Origin: Plantago elongata
Lineage: Eukaryota; Streptophyta; Magnoliopsida; Lamiales; Plantaginaceae
NCBI GenBank assembly: GCA_036897095.1
Contig: JAYMSP010000875.1
Span: 1 to 39,698 of the forward strand
Length of the DNA stretch: 39,698 bases
Reading direction: 5' to 3'
Below the pieces are notes generated by a model, which was given only the letters and a program-made list of their open reading frames with translations, was not told the DNA's origin and searched no databases. Within the stretch, counting starts at the first letter, position 1; each line of letters begins with the position of its first letter. The position numbers were made by a program, and so were the translations under genes. Of this stretch, positions 1 to 10,928 are shown one piece after another.

Positions 1-29
<29 letters not shown>
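1..29. repeat. (TA)n microsatellite
   Basis: Uninterrupted TA dinucleotide run at the very left edge, so its true length is cut by the window boundary. Confidence 0.95.
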
Positions 30-32
<3 letters not shown>

Positions 33-873
33 CTGATGGTCAGATGAGAAGTGGAAAGTCGGTTCCAGCTTCCAATCTCCCAAAGGCCCTTTGAAAGTTT
101 AGTTATCATAATTCATAAATAAAGGCAGTTCACTGAAGCCCTGTTCAGAGCCCAGTTACTGACTCAAAGCACCAGATATGACTCTACCTATGTGACCTAA
201 CAAATGAAAGATCAGCAATAATTGTACTGGCAGGTTAGTTTAATAGTTACTGACAGATGAAGGATAAAAAGTGAAGGGAGAATTTGCATTCCGATTTGAA
301 ACTCTATTGCTCGTCATAATCAAAATATTGATTGAAGCGAACTTGCTGCCCGAATTTAAAAATTATGTACACACATATCATTTGTTTACAAAAGGTTATA
401 TGACTATTCTTGGTTCAACTAGTTAGCTAGTTGAGTTTTCGTAAACATCTCAAATTTTAAGTTCAGTAAACGTAAGGCTCACAGTAACTGAGCGACTGAG
501 CGTGTACAACATGTATCATATGGTTATAACGACATACACGAATCTACAGACTACAATATGGAGCTATGAATGTGATGTCACTGAATTCACCAAACAAAAT
601 TTCAAGTCTTGTGAACTGGGATACAATTTTGTGTGGCCTAACAGTGTCCAAATCCACAGGGGAATTGGATAAGAAATTAGGCAGCTTGAGTGGTTCATGA
701 GATGAGGCAAGCTAGCTACTACAATAACTAGAATCACCAGATAGAAATGCCACCTAAAAAATATATAAATTCTTACCTAACTAAACAGAAAAAGCATTAA
801 TGGGTGTAACAGTGCAATAATAAAACAATAACAGTGTAATACTGATAAAACAGTGTAACAGACCAAAAACATT
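30..873. other. Intergenic, no gene supported
   Basis: No long ORF or recognisable domain on either strand. On the minus strand, a weak acceptor-like site near 755 is followed by a short open frame closing near 710 and then by AT-rich sequence. It could be the last exon and 3'UTR of a minus-strand gene, but nothing confirms this. Confidence 0.4.
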
Positions 874-879
874 AAAAAA
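874..879 (-). terminator. Pol III terminator of tRNA-Gly
   Basis: A run of six T on the minus strand lies two bases after the 3' end of the tRNA gene. This is the usual RNA polymerase III termination signal. Confidence 0.8.
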
Positions 880-880
880 T

Positions 881-950
881 GCGCATCCAGGGAATCGAAC
901 CCTGGTCAGTACCGTGGGAGGGTACTATGATACCACTACACCAGATGCGC
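881..950 (-). tRNA. tRNA-Gly (anticodon CCC)
   Basis: The minus strand folds as a cloverleaf. The 7-bp acceptor stem is GCGCATC with GATGCGC. The anticodon arm is GTACC-CTCCCAC-GGTAC with anticodon CCC, and the T arm is CAGGG-TTCGATT-CCCTG. The internal Pol III promoters are visible: box A around TGGTGTAGTGG and box B GGTTCGATTCC. No intron and no encoded CCA, as expected for a nuclear plant tRNA gene. A CAAG motif lies just upstream, a TATAG-like stretch slightly further upstream, and a T6 terminator follows. CCC reads the GGG glycine codon. All stems pair, so it should be functional. Confidence 0.97.
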
Positions 951-1354
951 TACTTGGTTAAACTATAGACAGAAAATTTTAAACACAGAAAATTACAGAG
1001 GTGTAGAGTGTAGAAGATTTGAGTTCTCTTTGTTTTTATACTCGGGGTCTTGTAAGAAAAAGTTATGGTTGAAATAGCAACCATTTGTTTTTAGAATAAC
1101 GATACTCGCATTCGGAATAAGAAGAATGCCAAAATGGACCTGAGTTTTAGCAGAAACTTGATTTCTGAATAAAACAATCATCACCAGTTGTTTCAAAGAA
1201 GTATTTATCCGATATAAGCCATCACAAATTCACAATCAAAAGGATCATTAATCCTGGAATGAACATGACTCATTTTCAGAACTAGTAGCATACCGCAAAT
1301 GTGTGGCTATAAGGTGGAAAACAAAAAAGAAGTGGAATTAACAAGATGGAGTTA

Positions 1355-2994
1355 TCATCGGCATCCCAAGTTGGCTCGTCCTTCTTCATTGATGGTTTTA
1401 TTTACACATATCTTCTGCAGATCGATATAACCTATGATTGTGTCCTCAAAGTCGACATCTTGAAGCTCAGCTTGTTCAAATGTGGATCCAGACAGGACAG
1501 TGTTCCTAAATTTGGCGCCCTGGAGATTAGCCTTGCCAAAATTCACCCTGTCGAGAACTGCATTCGTGAAATCTGTCCCTGAAATGTGTAAACAATATCC
1601 TCTTTTAGTCCTGAAACAATCTCAGATGTTACATAGCACTTTCTATGAATCACGTTTGATTTAAATATATGCACATCTGCAAACATGTCAATCTTTTGCG
1701 TTACAGAAATCTAAGCTGAAGCCATAGCTGCATACATGTCCAAATATCTTAGAAAGTAGGCAAAAGTTAAAAGCACCTTTCAAATGATCCCTCCAATATC
1801 CTGTATAACACAACATTGCCTAAGCTAAATATGGCATCTAGTGTAAATATATGTCGACGGGAAGATAGAACTATCACCTACCCTTAAAACTAGCTCCAAC
1901 AGCATAAGCCTTAGACATCACCACTTCAGTCATATCTGCACCATCAAACTTGGCATCTGCCATGAGCGCAGCTGAAAGAGACTTCCCCTTGAGATTCAAC
2001 TTCTCATTCGTGTAGTCACAAAAACGAAGATCAAGTGGTTTGTCATAAACCCCATTGGCTTGACCGATAGTGTTCCCAACAAACGCACGCTCGCATCTAT
2101 CTGGATCGTTGGACAAAGGAGGAAGCCTCTACAATCATTTGCCGACTAAACAATAAGTACTAATCCACAATACAAATTTATAATCAATCAGCATATGCAT
2201 GCACCAAAAATAAATTAAAGATAGTTAAACGCATGGTATATTTCTATTATTCCAGCTCCTGGTGACTGTTTCTTGCAAACTAATTATAACTTGTATATAG
2301 AAGAGCCCTTGAAAATTTTGGTTGCAACTTGCAAGAACAAGCATATTATACCTTATGACATCTTACCACAATTATTCTATAATCACATATATGATTAAGG
2401 CCCTTTTCCAACTTATAAGCTACCTATTACCTAGTTGTGATTCATCTAATCACTCCACAATAATCTGAAATTTTCGCAGACCTCCACTTAGATAAGATAA
2501 GATGCCAATTCTTAACCTCTTAATATATGATTTGAGGCCCATTTTCGAAAAAATGCATCAAATATAACAACTTTTAACACAGGACAATTATACAACACTT
2601 AATAAGCAATTATCATACACACAGTAAGATCACAGAACAGAACATGATTCTTGATTGAGATTAACCTGATTAGCAGCTATAACAGGTGAAACAGCAGACA
2701 CTGCCCAAACCGCAAGAAACCCACAAGCTACATTTCTAAGCTCCTTAAAAGGAGCCAAATTCTCCGTAGATTTGCTTGAATCATCCCGTGTAGCTGAAAA
2801 TCAATCGGAAGCATAGTATTAGTAAGTAATTAGTTAAGTTTGGAGGTACGTTAAATGGTACACTTACATGAGCATCTTATCTGGATTTGAAAGTGAGAAT
2901 CTTGAAGAGTGAATGCAGATTGCTTGAGCTTGGTTGAGGATTTTCCAAAACAGAGAGACCTTTGGTGCAGAGGAATTGAGATACTGGTTGCCAT
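1355..2994 (-). CDS. TL15A: Thylakoid lumenal 15 kDa-type pentapeptide-repeat protein
   Basis: Four coding exons, all joined in frame at GT-AG introns: 2994-2868, 2793-2666, 2128-1882 and 1578-1355. They total 726 nt and 241 residues. Residues 1-42 (start MATSISIPLHQRSL) look like a chloroplast transit peptide. Residues 60-83 (KELRNVACGFLAVWAVSAV, then SPVIAA) are a hydrophobic thylakoid-transfer segment with a likely processing site before NQRLPPLS. There is no twin arginine ahead of it, which favours the Sec route (inference). The mature part has tandem A(D/N)LxG-type pentapeptides (LNLKG, AKFDGAD, ANLQGAK, STFEQAEL) that build a right-handed quadrilateral beta helix. It ends in a cysteine-containing tail (IC...LGC). 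From memory the nearest relative is Arabidopsis At2g44920, ~224 residues. The lumenal function of this family is not established. Confidence 0.93.
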
Positions 2995-4136
2995 TGTTGG
3001 ATTTCAGTTGTGCAGTGTCTTGTCTTGGAGTCATTGGTTACTTATCCACATCTGATTTCACGCGTGGCAATGCCAATTTCATCAACAAAACATCGATAGT
3101 ACTTTTTCTTAGAGATATACATGTACTTATCAGTAATTTTAAGTCTTAGTGCAAATCTGGCTAAACTACTTGGTTGCCTATAATAAGTTGTAGGTATTAT
3201 GTATCAAAATCGATCAAAACTTTTAACACATTCAATTTGACACTGATACATGTACTCAAAAAGAATTTCTCCCACTCATAATTTTTAACTAGCTGGTGAG
3301 AATTCTATTCTCTTAATATGGTGTGTATTTTTTTTTTCGTGAATTTATCTACAATTACTTTTTATTAAACGTTATGGACCAATCTTATAATGTATGATCA
3401 ACTGAAAAGAAGGAATCTCCAGTCATGAGGTACTAAATAATTCTTGATGATGCGCTGATGAAAATTGTAGGAGAAGTGAATGTTATATATACTAACCGTA
3501 GAAGAAATGGTGCAGGTGATTACCTAGCCAAGCAAGTTAGTAATCGAACTTTTGGAACTAATGTTGTTCATGATGTTTGTAATTCTAGTATGCTTTCTTT
3601 TGTGTCGGATGTTTGTCCACCCTAGTTATATAATATAACTAGGAAAGACTCGTAACTACTACTTAATGTATATGTCTTTTATTTCTCGTTCTTAATAAAT
3701 CTTTCAGATTTCAATAGAAAAATCTTATGATGTATGATCAACTGAAAGGTATTCAGATTCATGTACAAGTGAATACGAAGTGTATAAGAAAGTATATACA
3801 GTACAATATGATCCACTTATCATCCGTAAATTATTCAGAAATAAATATACAAGTTAAAAGGTTGGATTTCAATTAATTACGGATTACTTCATTATTAAAA
3901 TAAAAAGTAATTACACATGTAGAATTCATATCGACCATTCACTTCTAAGTTTCATTATATCTGTCAATTTGACTTGCTCATTCGATGTGAAATTTATAGT
4001 CAACAATGAAACATTTCCCAGGTGAAGTATCAATCACCATTCGCGGCAAACTTAATGGAATTGTATTAATCTCCTCCTATTATTGAGTTTCCTAATACTA
4101 TCCCTTTAAAATGATTTTAAAATACTTTCCCTAAAT
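2995..4136. other. Intergenic between divergent genes
   Basis: About 1.1 kb of AT-rich DNA separates two divergently transcribed genes, so it should hold both promoters. A short poly-T run lies near 3330. A phrase near 3370-3410 (caatcttataatgtatgatcaactgaaaag) recurs in similar form near 3720-3750, suggesting a small duplicated or mobile segment. No coding potential was recognised. Confidence 0.5.
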
Positions 4137-4144
4137 ATATAAAC
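4137..4144 (+). promoter_or_regulatory. TATA box of the 4217 gene
   Basis: TATATAAA lies 73-80 bases ahead of the ATG, leaving room for a 5'UTR of roughly 40-50 nt that contains a pyrimidine-rich CTCACCTTTCCCTCTC stretch. Confidence 0.6.
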
Positions 4145-4216
4145 CACAAAGAAATTAGTGCCGTCCACTCTCACCTTTCCCTCTCTAAAGAAGAAAAATC
4201 ACAATCGCCCCCAAAA

Positions 4217-4486
4217 ATGGCGAACCAGAACGAAACGGCGTCGTATTACGAGAAAGTGGACGGCCTGGCACGGTGGTTCGGCATGAACTTGGCATCAGCC
4301 TTCTTCAATTCTCTGGAACGCTGCTCCTGCATCAACCTCACCACCGACGATGAAGACGACGGCGAAGAGGCCAACGATCGTCCTCTCATGTTCACCTCTT
4401 ACTCCATCAATTCCACCACCTCTTCTTCCTACGCCGCCAATAATGTCACCAATCCTCCACAATCCGTCGAGAATCTCCCCGTATGA
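4217..4486 (+). CDS. Small plant protein of unknown function (89 aa)
   Basis: Single-exon ORF with a good plant start context (CAAAAATGGCG), higher GC than its surroundings and a TATA box upstream. The N-terminal half is the ordered-looking part: [21 protein letters not shown], followed by [10 protein letters not shown] with a C-x-C pair. The C-terminal half is acidic (DDEDDGEE) and then Ser/Thr/Asn-rich and probably disordered, ending ENLPV. I recall similar short proteins with a (W/Y)[12 protein letters not shown]...SLERCSC core in other eudicots, but cannot name a function or domain family. No signal peptide or clear membrane segment. The final codons CCC-GTATG could also act as a splice donor, so a longer spliced form is not excluded. 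Confidence 0.78.
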   Translation: MANQNETASYYEKVDGLARWFGMNLASAFFNSLERCSCINLTTDDEDDGEEANDRPLMFTSYSINSTTSSSYAANNVTNPPQSVENLPV

Positions 4487-4906
4487 TTGATTCATTGCCG
4501 ATTTAGGTCAAAATCGGAGGGTTATGTGTGTATTCCGATTCTGTTTCATGCGATTTTAGCTACTTTTGGGTTTTGTTGTTCGAATTAGGGTGATGTTTGT
4601 GTAATTGGAGACCTTTTGTCTCCTGATTCTCGAATTAGGGTGCTGTTTCTTTACTTTTTTGATTTCGAGTTCGTAGTGGTCAACTGATGATGATCAAGGT
4701 TTCTTTGTTAATTGGAAGAATACTCAGTTGCTTTTAATTCATCTGTTCAATTCATTTCTATTGACTTATGATCGCAGTTGCTAATTATTATAACTCTGTC
4801 TGAGTTCGTGTAATTGTTTGATAGTAGTTAGTTATACTACTGAGATGGATTGCTAAGGATAGTTGATAATCTTGCTGAAAACTTCCCTTACAATGGTCTT
4901 GATTGA

Positions 4907-5342
4907 GCTGATTTGAGGCCAAGAACAGTAAATCCTGTATTATTATTCCTTCCTTTGTGTCTGATTTGGATATCTAGATGCAGTTTCAGCTAGTGTGTTT
5001 GAGTTTGTTGTGATCAGTGATCTTAATTTTGCTGGGTTGAGGCCAAGAACAATAAGTTCTGCATTATTCTTCTTTTGTTTGTTTATGATTTGGATATCTT
5101 GATGCAATTTCAGCTGGTGTTTGAGTTTGTCGTGTATGATCACTATCTTGATGGAGCTGATTTGAGGCCAAAAAACAAGAAGTTATGTATTTCAGCTAGT
5201 TTTTGAGTTTGTTGTGTATGATCAGTGATCTTGAGTTGGCTGATTTGAGGCCGAGAACAATAAGTTCTGTATTCTTCTTCTTATGTTTGTTTATGATTTA
5301 GATATCTCGATGCGATTTCAGTTGGTGTTTGAGTTTGTTGTG
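4907..5342. repeat. Tandem repeat, ~124-bp period, four units
   Basis: Four head-to-tail degenerate units begin at about 4907, 5031, 5156 and 5239, each opening with a form of gctgatttgaggcc. They share the phrases aacaataagttctg, gatttggatatct and tttcagctggtgtttgag. Spacing is 124, 125 and 83 bp; unit 3 has an internal ~40-bp deletion. The array sits just downstream of the small 4217 gene, possibly in its 3'UTR or a 3'UTR intron. It is not coding. Confidence 0.9.
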
Positions 5343-5689
5343 GAAATCTAAGGTTTGATAATGGAATTGTAAATTTTGGTTTTCTATTTTTATGTTAGTG
5401 TTAGTGATGAACAAGCTTGTTTGGATTTGTATCCTTGTTATTGGAAAAAGAATCTCTTGCTGATGAGTGTCTCTTGGTTAGTTTATTTGTGATGTAAGAA
5501 CCTCTATCGTGCAACAGTAGTTCTTGATGAATTGCCATTTGATAGAATGATTAGTTACACACTTACACTAAGCTTTATGGTTGAACCAACCATACATTTT
5601 CCTGGCCATTTTCTTCTCCTGTTGCGTTAGCCTTGGATACACATCTCCTGAACTTCTTTCAGGAGATTAAGTAGTGCATCTGTCATTCT
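5343..5689. other. Intergenic
   Basis: AT-rich sequence following the tandem array. No gene or repeat structure recognised. Confidence 0.5.
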
Positions 5690-5739
5690 GTTTGGTGTAC
5701 TCACCTTTAATCTTCCAAAGAGTAGGCTCTCATAAATTC

Positions 5740-6030
5740 TACCACAGGCTCACATGATCCGTGGATCGTCCGGAACGGGGACACAGCACTGGGTACGTGA
5801 TTCACCAGCCGCCGCTTTGAAAGATTCAATTCTTCAGCGAATCTTATAGCTCTACCCTGCTAATTTCAGGAACAGGTTTCGCTTATGAATGAACGTAATA
5901 TCAGGAACAGGATTCGCTTATACAAAGTTATCCGATACACAATATTCAACAAATCAGAATGCGAACCGTGCATGTTCCCGGGTTGGGTGGGAACATCCTA
6001 GCTAGCCGTGAGTCTGTGGCCCTGTTCTAT
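5740..6030. other. Possible organelle-derived or group II intron-like fragment
   Basis: This stretch is more GC-rich and differs in character from its neighbours. It contains an 8-bp perfect hairpin stem (atgttccc / gggaacat, 5972-5996) next to gaaccgtgca. On the minus strand that reads as a stem followed by TGCACGGTTC, reminiscent of conserved parts of organellar group II introns. It also holds a 21-bp direct repeat with one mismatch (tcaggaacaggtttcgctta at 5866 and tcaggaacaggattcgctta at 5901). A mitochondrial insertion (NUMT) is a plausible explanation but could not be verified. Confidence 0.3.
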
Positions 6031-6193
6031 TAAAAGCATAACATCTTTTTAAGTAATTCATTCCTGTTTTGGATTTGTATCCTAGGGTTAGACGAACAAG
6101 GAAACAAACACAAGAGGCAAAGTTGAAATTAAGCCAAACATATCACATATGCATGCATCTCTTGGTTCGAACTCTTCACCCTTTCTTCTACAA

Positions 6194-6199
6194 TATATA
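6194..6199 (+). promoter_or_regulatory. TATA box of the 6300 gene
   Basis: A TATATA core in acaatatataccaaacc lies ~100 bases before the ATG. About 45 bases further upstream is atgcatgcat, which contains an RY-type CATGCA motif recognised by B3-domain regulators in seed-expressed plant genes. A seed role here is only an inference. Confidence 0.5.
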
Positions 6200-6299
6200 C
6201 CAAACCATATTCACACGATTCTTGCATAAATTTCCCAAGCTCACGTAATTACTTTCCTTCCTCTAGCTTTTTTCGTTCTTGTTTTCTAATAATTATTGG

Positions 6300-6599
6300 A
6301 TGGAGACCAATGAAGGTAAGAACGTTGGGGTTAGAGATTCGGAGAGAAAAGATAATGTGAGTTTTTCCGATGAAGCGTTGAAGAAGTGTTTGGAGGAAAA
6401 GAAAGGGGATAAATCGGCAATGGATATCTGCATGTCCAAAGTTGAAGCTTTCATGAAGTGTTTGGAGGAAAAGAAAGGGGATAAATCGGCGATGGATATC
6501 TGCATGTCCAAAGTTGAAGCTTTCATGTCTTCTACTAATGAGCGGTTTAAGCCACTGAGGCCACTCAGGCTCAGAAGCGGATGTTTGACTGATGTTTGA
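6300..6599 (+). CDS. Small charged protein with duplicated 24-aa module (99 aa)
   Basis: I place the start at METNEG (ATG at 6300). The frame is open a little further upstream but without an ATG. The protein is Lys/Glu-rich. After VSFSDEALK come two consecutive identical 24-residue modules (KCLEEKKGDKSAMDICMSKV then EAFM), then SSTNERFKPLRPLRLRSG and the tail CLTDV. Each module has two cysteines 13 residues apart. The KCLEEnKGD...C.SKVEAF pattern resembles one helix pair of plant CHCH/Cox19-like mitochondrial proteins, but the cysteine spacing is not the canonical CX9C, so this assignment is tentative. No introns. The duplication keeps the frame, and a TATA box lies upstream, so the gene is probably expressed. 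Without the duplication the protein would be ~75 residues. Confidence 0.68.
   Translation: METNEGKNVGVRDSERKDNVSFSDEALKKCLEEKKGDKSAMDICMSKVEAFMKCLEEKKGDKSAMDICMSKVEAFMSSTNERFKPLRPLRLRSGCLTDV
6384..6527 (+). repeat. 72-bp perfect-frame tandem duplication inside a CDS
   Basis: Copy 1 is 6384-6455 and copy 2 is 6456-6527. The copies differ at one base (gcaatg versus gcgatg, synonymous), so the duplication is recent or being homogenised. Confidence 0.97.
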
Positions 6600-8275
6600 A
6601 GAGAAGATCTAAAGATATCTTGCTCTTTTTTTCCCTTCTTTTTGGCAGTTGTAATTCAAGTTTAGTCTTTCATGTCATGTTCGTATTCGATGACTTGTGA
6701 GAAACTACAATGTGTTAGAAAAGGGGAACATATTTTTTTGAGTTTGGGACGAAGGGAACATATTTTTCCATCAATAAAAGAAAAATATACACCCATCGTT
6801 CCGGTATCCACCTCAGAAACATAGTTCTCCGTTGCCGGAACCTAAGATTTTTGTAAAATAAGTATTGTGGTCAGTTCGATTTCTTTCTGTACACTTGAAT
6901 TCAATTGATGAGAATTGGCCCAAAGAGCTCTGTTCTATGTCTGAACCCAGTCTCTTGTCTTTCCGGAATTGGATTCCTCTGTTTTCAGTAGGCTAGCTAC
7001 ATTCGGCCCAAAAGTTGTTGGATTTAAGAAGTAATAGTAATAGAGTCTTCGTGTTTGACTATCGATTCTAGCTGAGTTTGTAAAATTTTCATAGTTGTTT
7101 ATCCACCCTACTTTATACTATTCGAGTTGGGTTACTATATCATCAACAAACAGCAATTAACGGAGTGTTGAACCTGACGAATTTGCAGGCATGATCAGAT
7201 CTCAAAGCTAAATATTTTGATTTCAGATACCTAAGCTAAGCTTTCAGACTTGCACAGCTGAGTCTGAATCGAGCACAAATTTTTACTCATAGCAAGGGTC
7301 AGTCGGTTAAACCAGTCAATCAATCCTGTACAAAACTATCATCTACTTTTACATATAAATCTTCACCAGAACAAAATTTTGTGGACTATCAACTCTACCT
7401 GGTCATTTCTTCACCAGGCTTCTTGCATAAACGACTCAGACCCCCCTAGTTGATGTACAGTTGGGGGTAAGAGCCGCAGCATCCACATGCGATCACACGC
7501 ATAACTAAACGCCTCTTGGGCACACAGACACAAACTATCAATGGCATCAAACTATGGTGAGGAGACATAATTTAACATGACAAAATGAGGCGTCTTGAAC
7601 AATAGGCGGTGAATGAAACTTCCCTTTCTCCGGTGTGGTGTCATGTGTGATGTTTTCATGCATTGTACCTATGTGCTTACATTATACTGTACACACACTT
7701 TAATGCACCTGGCAATTCCATTGACAAGACAACTATCTCAATCTTTCTGACCAACAATCCAACATACCATAAAAGAGACCATCCACCAACTGTTTGCCTC
7801 TCTTGAATATTATCCACCAGAACAGATCACACGAGCCCCACCTCGTTGAATAAGCGACCAGTTTCCCTCATCTGATGCAACTGGTGTGTGTCAACATCAT
7901 TAGAGCAAGCTTGGTCCTTCAATTTAGGCCGAGATGGCATCTGCATCACCAGATATGAAACTGTCCATGCCCATTTCTTTCACCTCCCGGAAATTGAATA
8001 ATTTCATGAACAAACAAATGAAAGAATCATATGAATAGAAAGCACAACAGTCGAACAGCCAAACCATTTGACTCGGCCAACTCTAGCCCGGTCGTTTGAT
8101 CATCAAAAGTGGAACCATATCCTTAAAATGACCCCATAATTTAATGGATTGGGGTCTAGCCAGCCTTGCACCATGCTGCACCATTAACCAACAGTGGAAG
8201 ATCTCTTTCAAAAGGAAGCCTTTCACAGAACAGAACATATCCAACTGTATAGGACTTAATGATCAGTCGCCTGTC
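6600..8275. other. Intergenic / 3' flanks
   Basis: Two genes converge on this ~1.7-kb stretch: the small plus-strand gene on the left and the minus-strand WD40 gene on the right. It should therefore contain both 3'UTRs. Possible polyadenylation signals for the left gene lie near 6770 (aataaa). No coding segment was recognised on either strand. Confidence 0.5.
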
Positions 8276-10891
8276 TCAAAGGGGAACCGGTAGTCCATAA
8301 TTGTGGAACGACCTTATCCGTCCATCCCAGCTTGCAGTAACAATGACAAGTCCCCATGCATGAGAATTGGATGAACTCTTGCAAGAATTCTTGAAAAGTT
8401 TGTACTGAGATTTACCCATGAGGGATGTTCGTCCCCAAGGGCTTGAGGCCGGAAGCTTTTCTTCAGGCCAAGTCGCAGAACCTTTACAGTTGTAGTCCAA
8501 ATACTCTTGAGTTAATGAAAAACAAGAGGACGGCGAGAACGGCAGTGGAATATTTGAACTCTTGTGGACCGTCCTTGATTTTAAGCCAGACCACGGAATG
8601 GCAACAGATGCATCAGACGAGAAACACTCAAAGGACTTGTGGACCTTTGGATGTGAAAACGAAGAGTCATCATCACCATTGTAGTTCCATACATACACGT
8701 TCGAATCTTCTGATGCTGAGACAATGTGTTTCCCATCTGATGTTAATGAGGCCGATATTTGGTTCCCAGTGCTTCGCAGGCCTATAAGTGGAAGATGAAG
8801 CATAAATTAGACAAGTTGTTGAAATAAGTAGCTTATCCTTACGCTAAATTCTCAAATACAGAAATCATGAAAAGGCATTAACTTCTTACCCTTGTATTTT
8901 CCAACTACATTCGCTCCGTCTAAAATTCTGACTAGTGAATCAGCACAAGTTACCAATACTTTGCTTGTGTCTTGTGGTAAAAACTGCATCCATATAGAAT
9001 AAAAACACAATTTTTAAATCTTTTACATTAAAGATAACAAGGAGGACCAAATTCCATGAAGGCATTAATCAGTTACCTGAAAGCCAGTTATCCTTTTGCA
9101 AGGTGATTTCTTTTTACCGGCTAAGCACATTTGAGTTTCCAATTGCATGTGATCATCTGATAAAGGCACCAAATATAAAGGGTTAATCAATGGTATACAA
9201 CCTTAAAGATACAAAAGATGGCATATATGCAGAGTAATTACAATAATGAGCACTATGTGGCAAACGAAACTCATTATAAACAGGATCTTAGTGAAAATTT
9301 TACCTGATAAGTTAAAAAATCGACAAGTTCCGTTGATAGAGCCAATGATACCACCCTGTACAACCAGTCAAGTTAAAGTTAAGCTCATAAAAATCAGATT
9401 CTCAGATGCTGTAAATTAGCTAGGTAAATGGCACAACGCCATACCTTTCCATCAGGGCGATAAGAGACCGCAGTGATTATGTCCTTTGTTTCACTCCAGT
9501 CAACTACTTGACAACAGCCAATTGCCCAGATTCGAACCTTCCCGTCTATTGAACCAGTGATGAAGTAATCATCGCTCACGGGGTTAAACTGAACACATGT
9601 AACTGCATAAATTTAAGCATATATTTAGTCAAGGAAATCATTTAATGAACCAATTTACTTTGAAGTTCAAAACATACCGTAATCACTGTGTGAGAAGACC
9701 TTTAGGCATTGCTCTACTCCAACTCGCCACAACCGAACCGTTTTATCAACTGAAGATGAAAGAAGACGCTGCAAGAACACGAGTTGAAATTATAGTCCAA
9801 TATAACAAATATCAAGAGGTAACAGCATATATAAACATGAAACTTACATAATCCTTTGACCATGAAAGATCCAATATCTCTCCATCATGACCTTGGAACT
9901 CGTGTAGGGGCTTCTCAAGAATACGGAAAACCTTTGGAGGGAAGACAATACAAGCTGAATCCGGTGTCTTTCTCAGAGACCTCGATTTGTAAACATCATC
10001 TTTCTCCAACGCTAGAGGGCCCAATTCTGAAAGTTGATTAACCGAAAAGTAGACACAAGATGGATCAACCTCTGGAATATCGCAAGTATCGGATCTATCT
10101 TCTTCCACAACTTGCCAGATTCTCACAACCTTGTCTTCACCAGCACTCGCCAAATATTGTCCATCAAGACTAAACTTCATCGTCAAAATCGACCCCTCGT
10201 GAGCTTGAATATCCTGCCCTGTAAAAAGAGCCGATAGTTCCTTTGACTTTCTCTTGAATTGGCGAACCGCTACCCTCTGGTTTCTTCTTCCCTGAAAGTT
10301 TTCCTCCAATCCCACATTATCTTCTTTCACTTTCTTGCTCGTCATACAAGCCACAGAACGCAATTTACTCAGCAACCTCGCCTTCAATCTAGCCGCTGCT
10401 CTTGGTGTATCACAATTAAACTCGTTTTCCCTCCTCCTGCCCGTGTCACAGTTTTCAAATTCGCCATTAGCTGACGAAACAACTCGAATCCTTTCTAACG
10501 GGTGATTTTCCACCTCTCTTTCATCACATTCACTTGGACTACTACAATTTCTGTCACTACGTCTTAATTCCACCTCTCCCGACAGATACAAATCATCAGT
10601 AGTCCAACTGGACGCAGAAGAACGGCTCGAAGAGAATTCATCTTCGATGCCTGAGGTCCTCAGCACAGCCCCACTATTTTCAAAAACTCTTTCAATACTT
10701 TCACTTTTCGACATATTCAGGTCCAACCCCATCAACCTATCAAACTTCCTCCGGCGCTCACCAACACTTTGAGGTGGCCTAATCCACACATCATACTCCC
10801 AGTCTCTAATGGTTTCAGAAACTGAATCAGGCTCTTGTTGAATATGATCAAGGGCGTCGAAAAACCGAGATTCGTCGCCAAAGATATCCAT
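8276..10891 (-). CDS. WDR44-like WD40-repeat protein
   Basis: Seven coding exons, all in frame: 10891-9848, 9768-9678, 9602-9445, 9355-9304, 9156-9077, 8983-8890 and 8781-8276. They total 2,025 nt and 674 residues. The N-terminus [17 protein letters not shown] and the following [20 protein letters not shown] match the conserved head of the plant WDR44-like family (from memory At5g24320 and relatives). Residues ~60-220 are low-complexity and basic. WD repeats follow: about 229-262 ([12 protein letters not shown]...VVRIWQV), 331-368 ([12 protein letters not shown]...TVRLWRV), then [12 protein letters not shown]...KVRIWAI, a [16 protein letters not shown] repeat, [31 protein letters not shown] and the last one ending [13 protein letters not shown]. 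It probably forms a seven-bladed propeller used as a protein scaffold; human WDR44 binds Rab11, but the plant role is not settled. Family length ~650-750, so it is complete. Confidence 0.95.
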
Positions 10892-10910
10892 GGTTGGAAG
10901 CTTGAGCTGC

Positions 10911-10919
10911 TCAACCCAT
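10911..10919 (-). promoter_or_regulatory. Two-codon upstream ORF before the WD40 gene
   Basis: ATG-GGT-TGA on the minus strand ends 19 nt before the main ATG at 10891 and lies in the exon that carries the start codon. Such minimal uORFs can lower initiation at the main start. It would be in the mature mRNA if the 5'UTR intron is spliced as proposed. Confidence 0.5.
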
Positions 10920-10928
10920 GAACAAAAA

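Noticed and set aside
1346-1664. Plus-strand ORFs over the thylakoid lumenal gene
   Set aside because: They are antisense shadows of the last exon of the minus-strand pentapeptide gene, which has a complete four-exon model.
6293-6526. Minus-strand repeated ORF (MKASTLDMQIS... twice)
   Set aside because: It is the antisense of the duplicated 72-bp module. The plus strand has the better start, TATA box and codon pattern.
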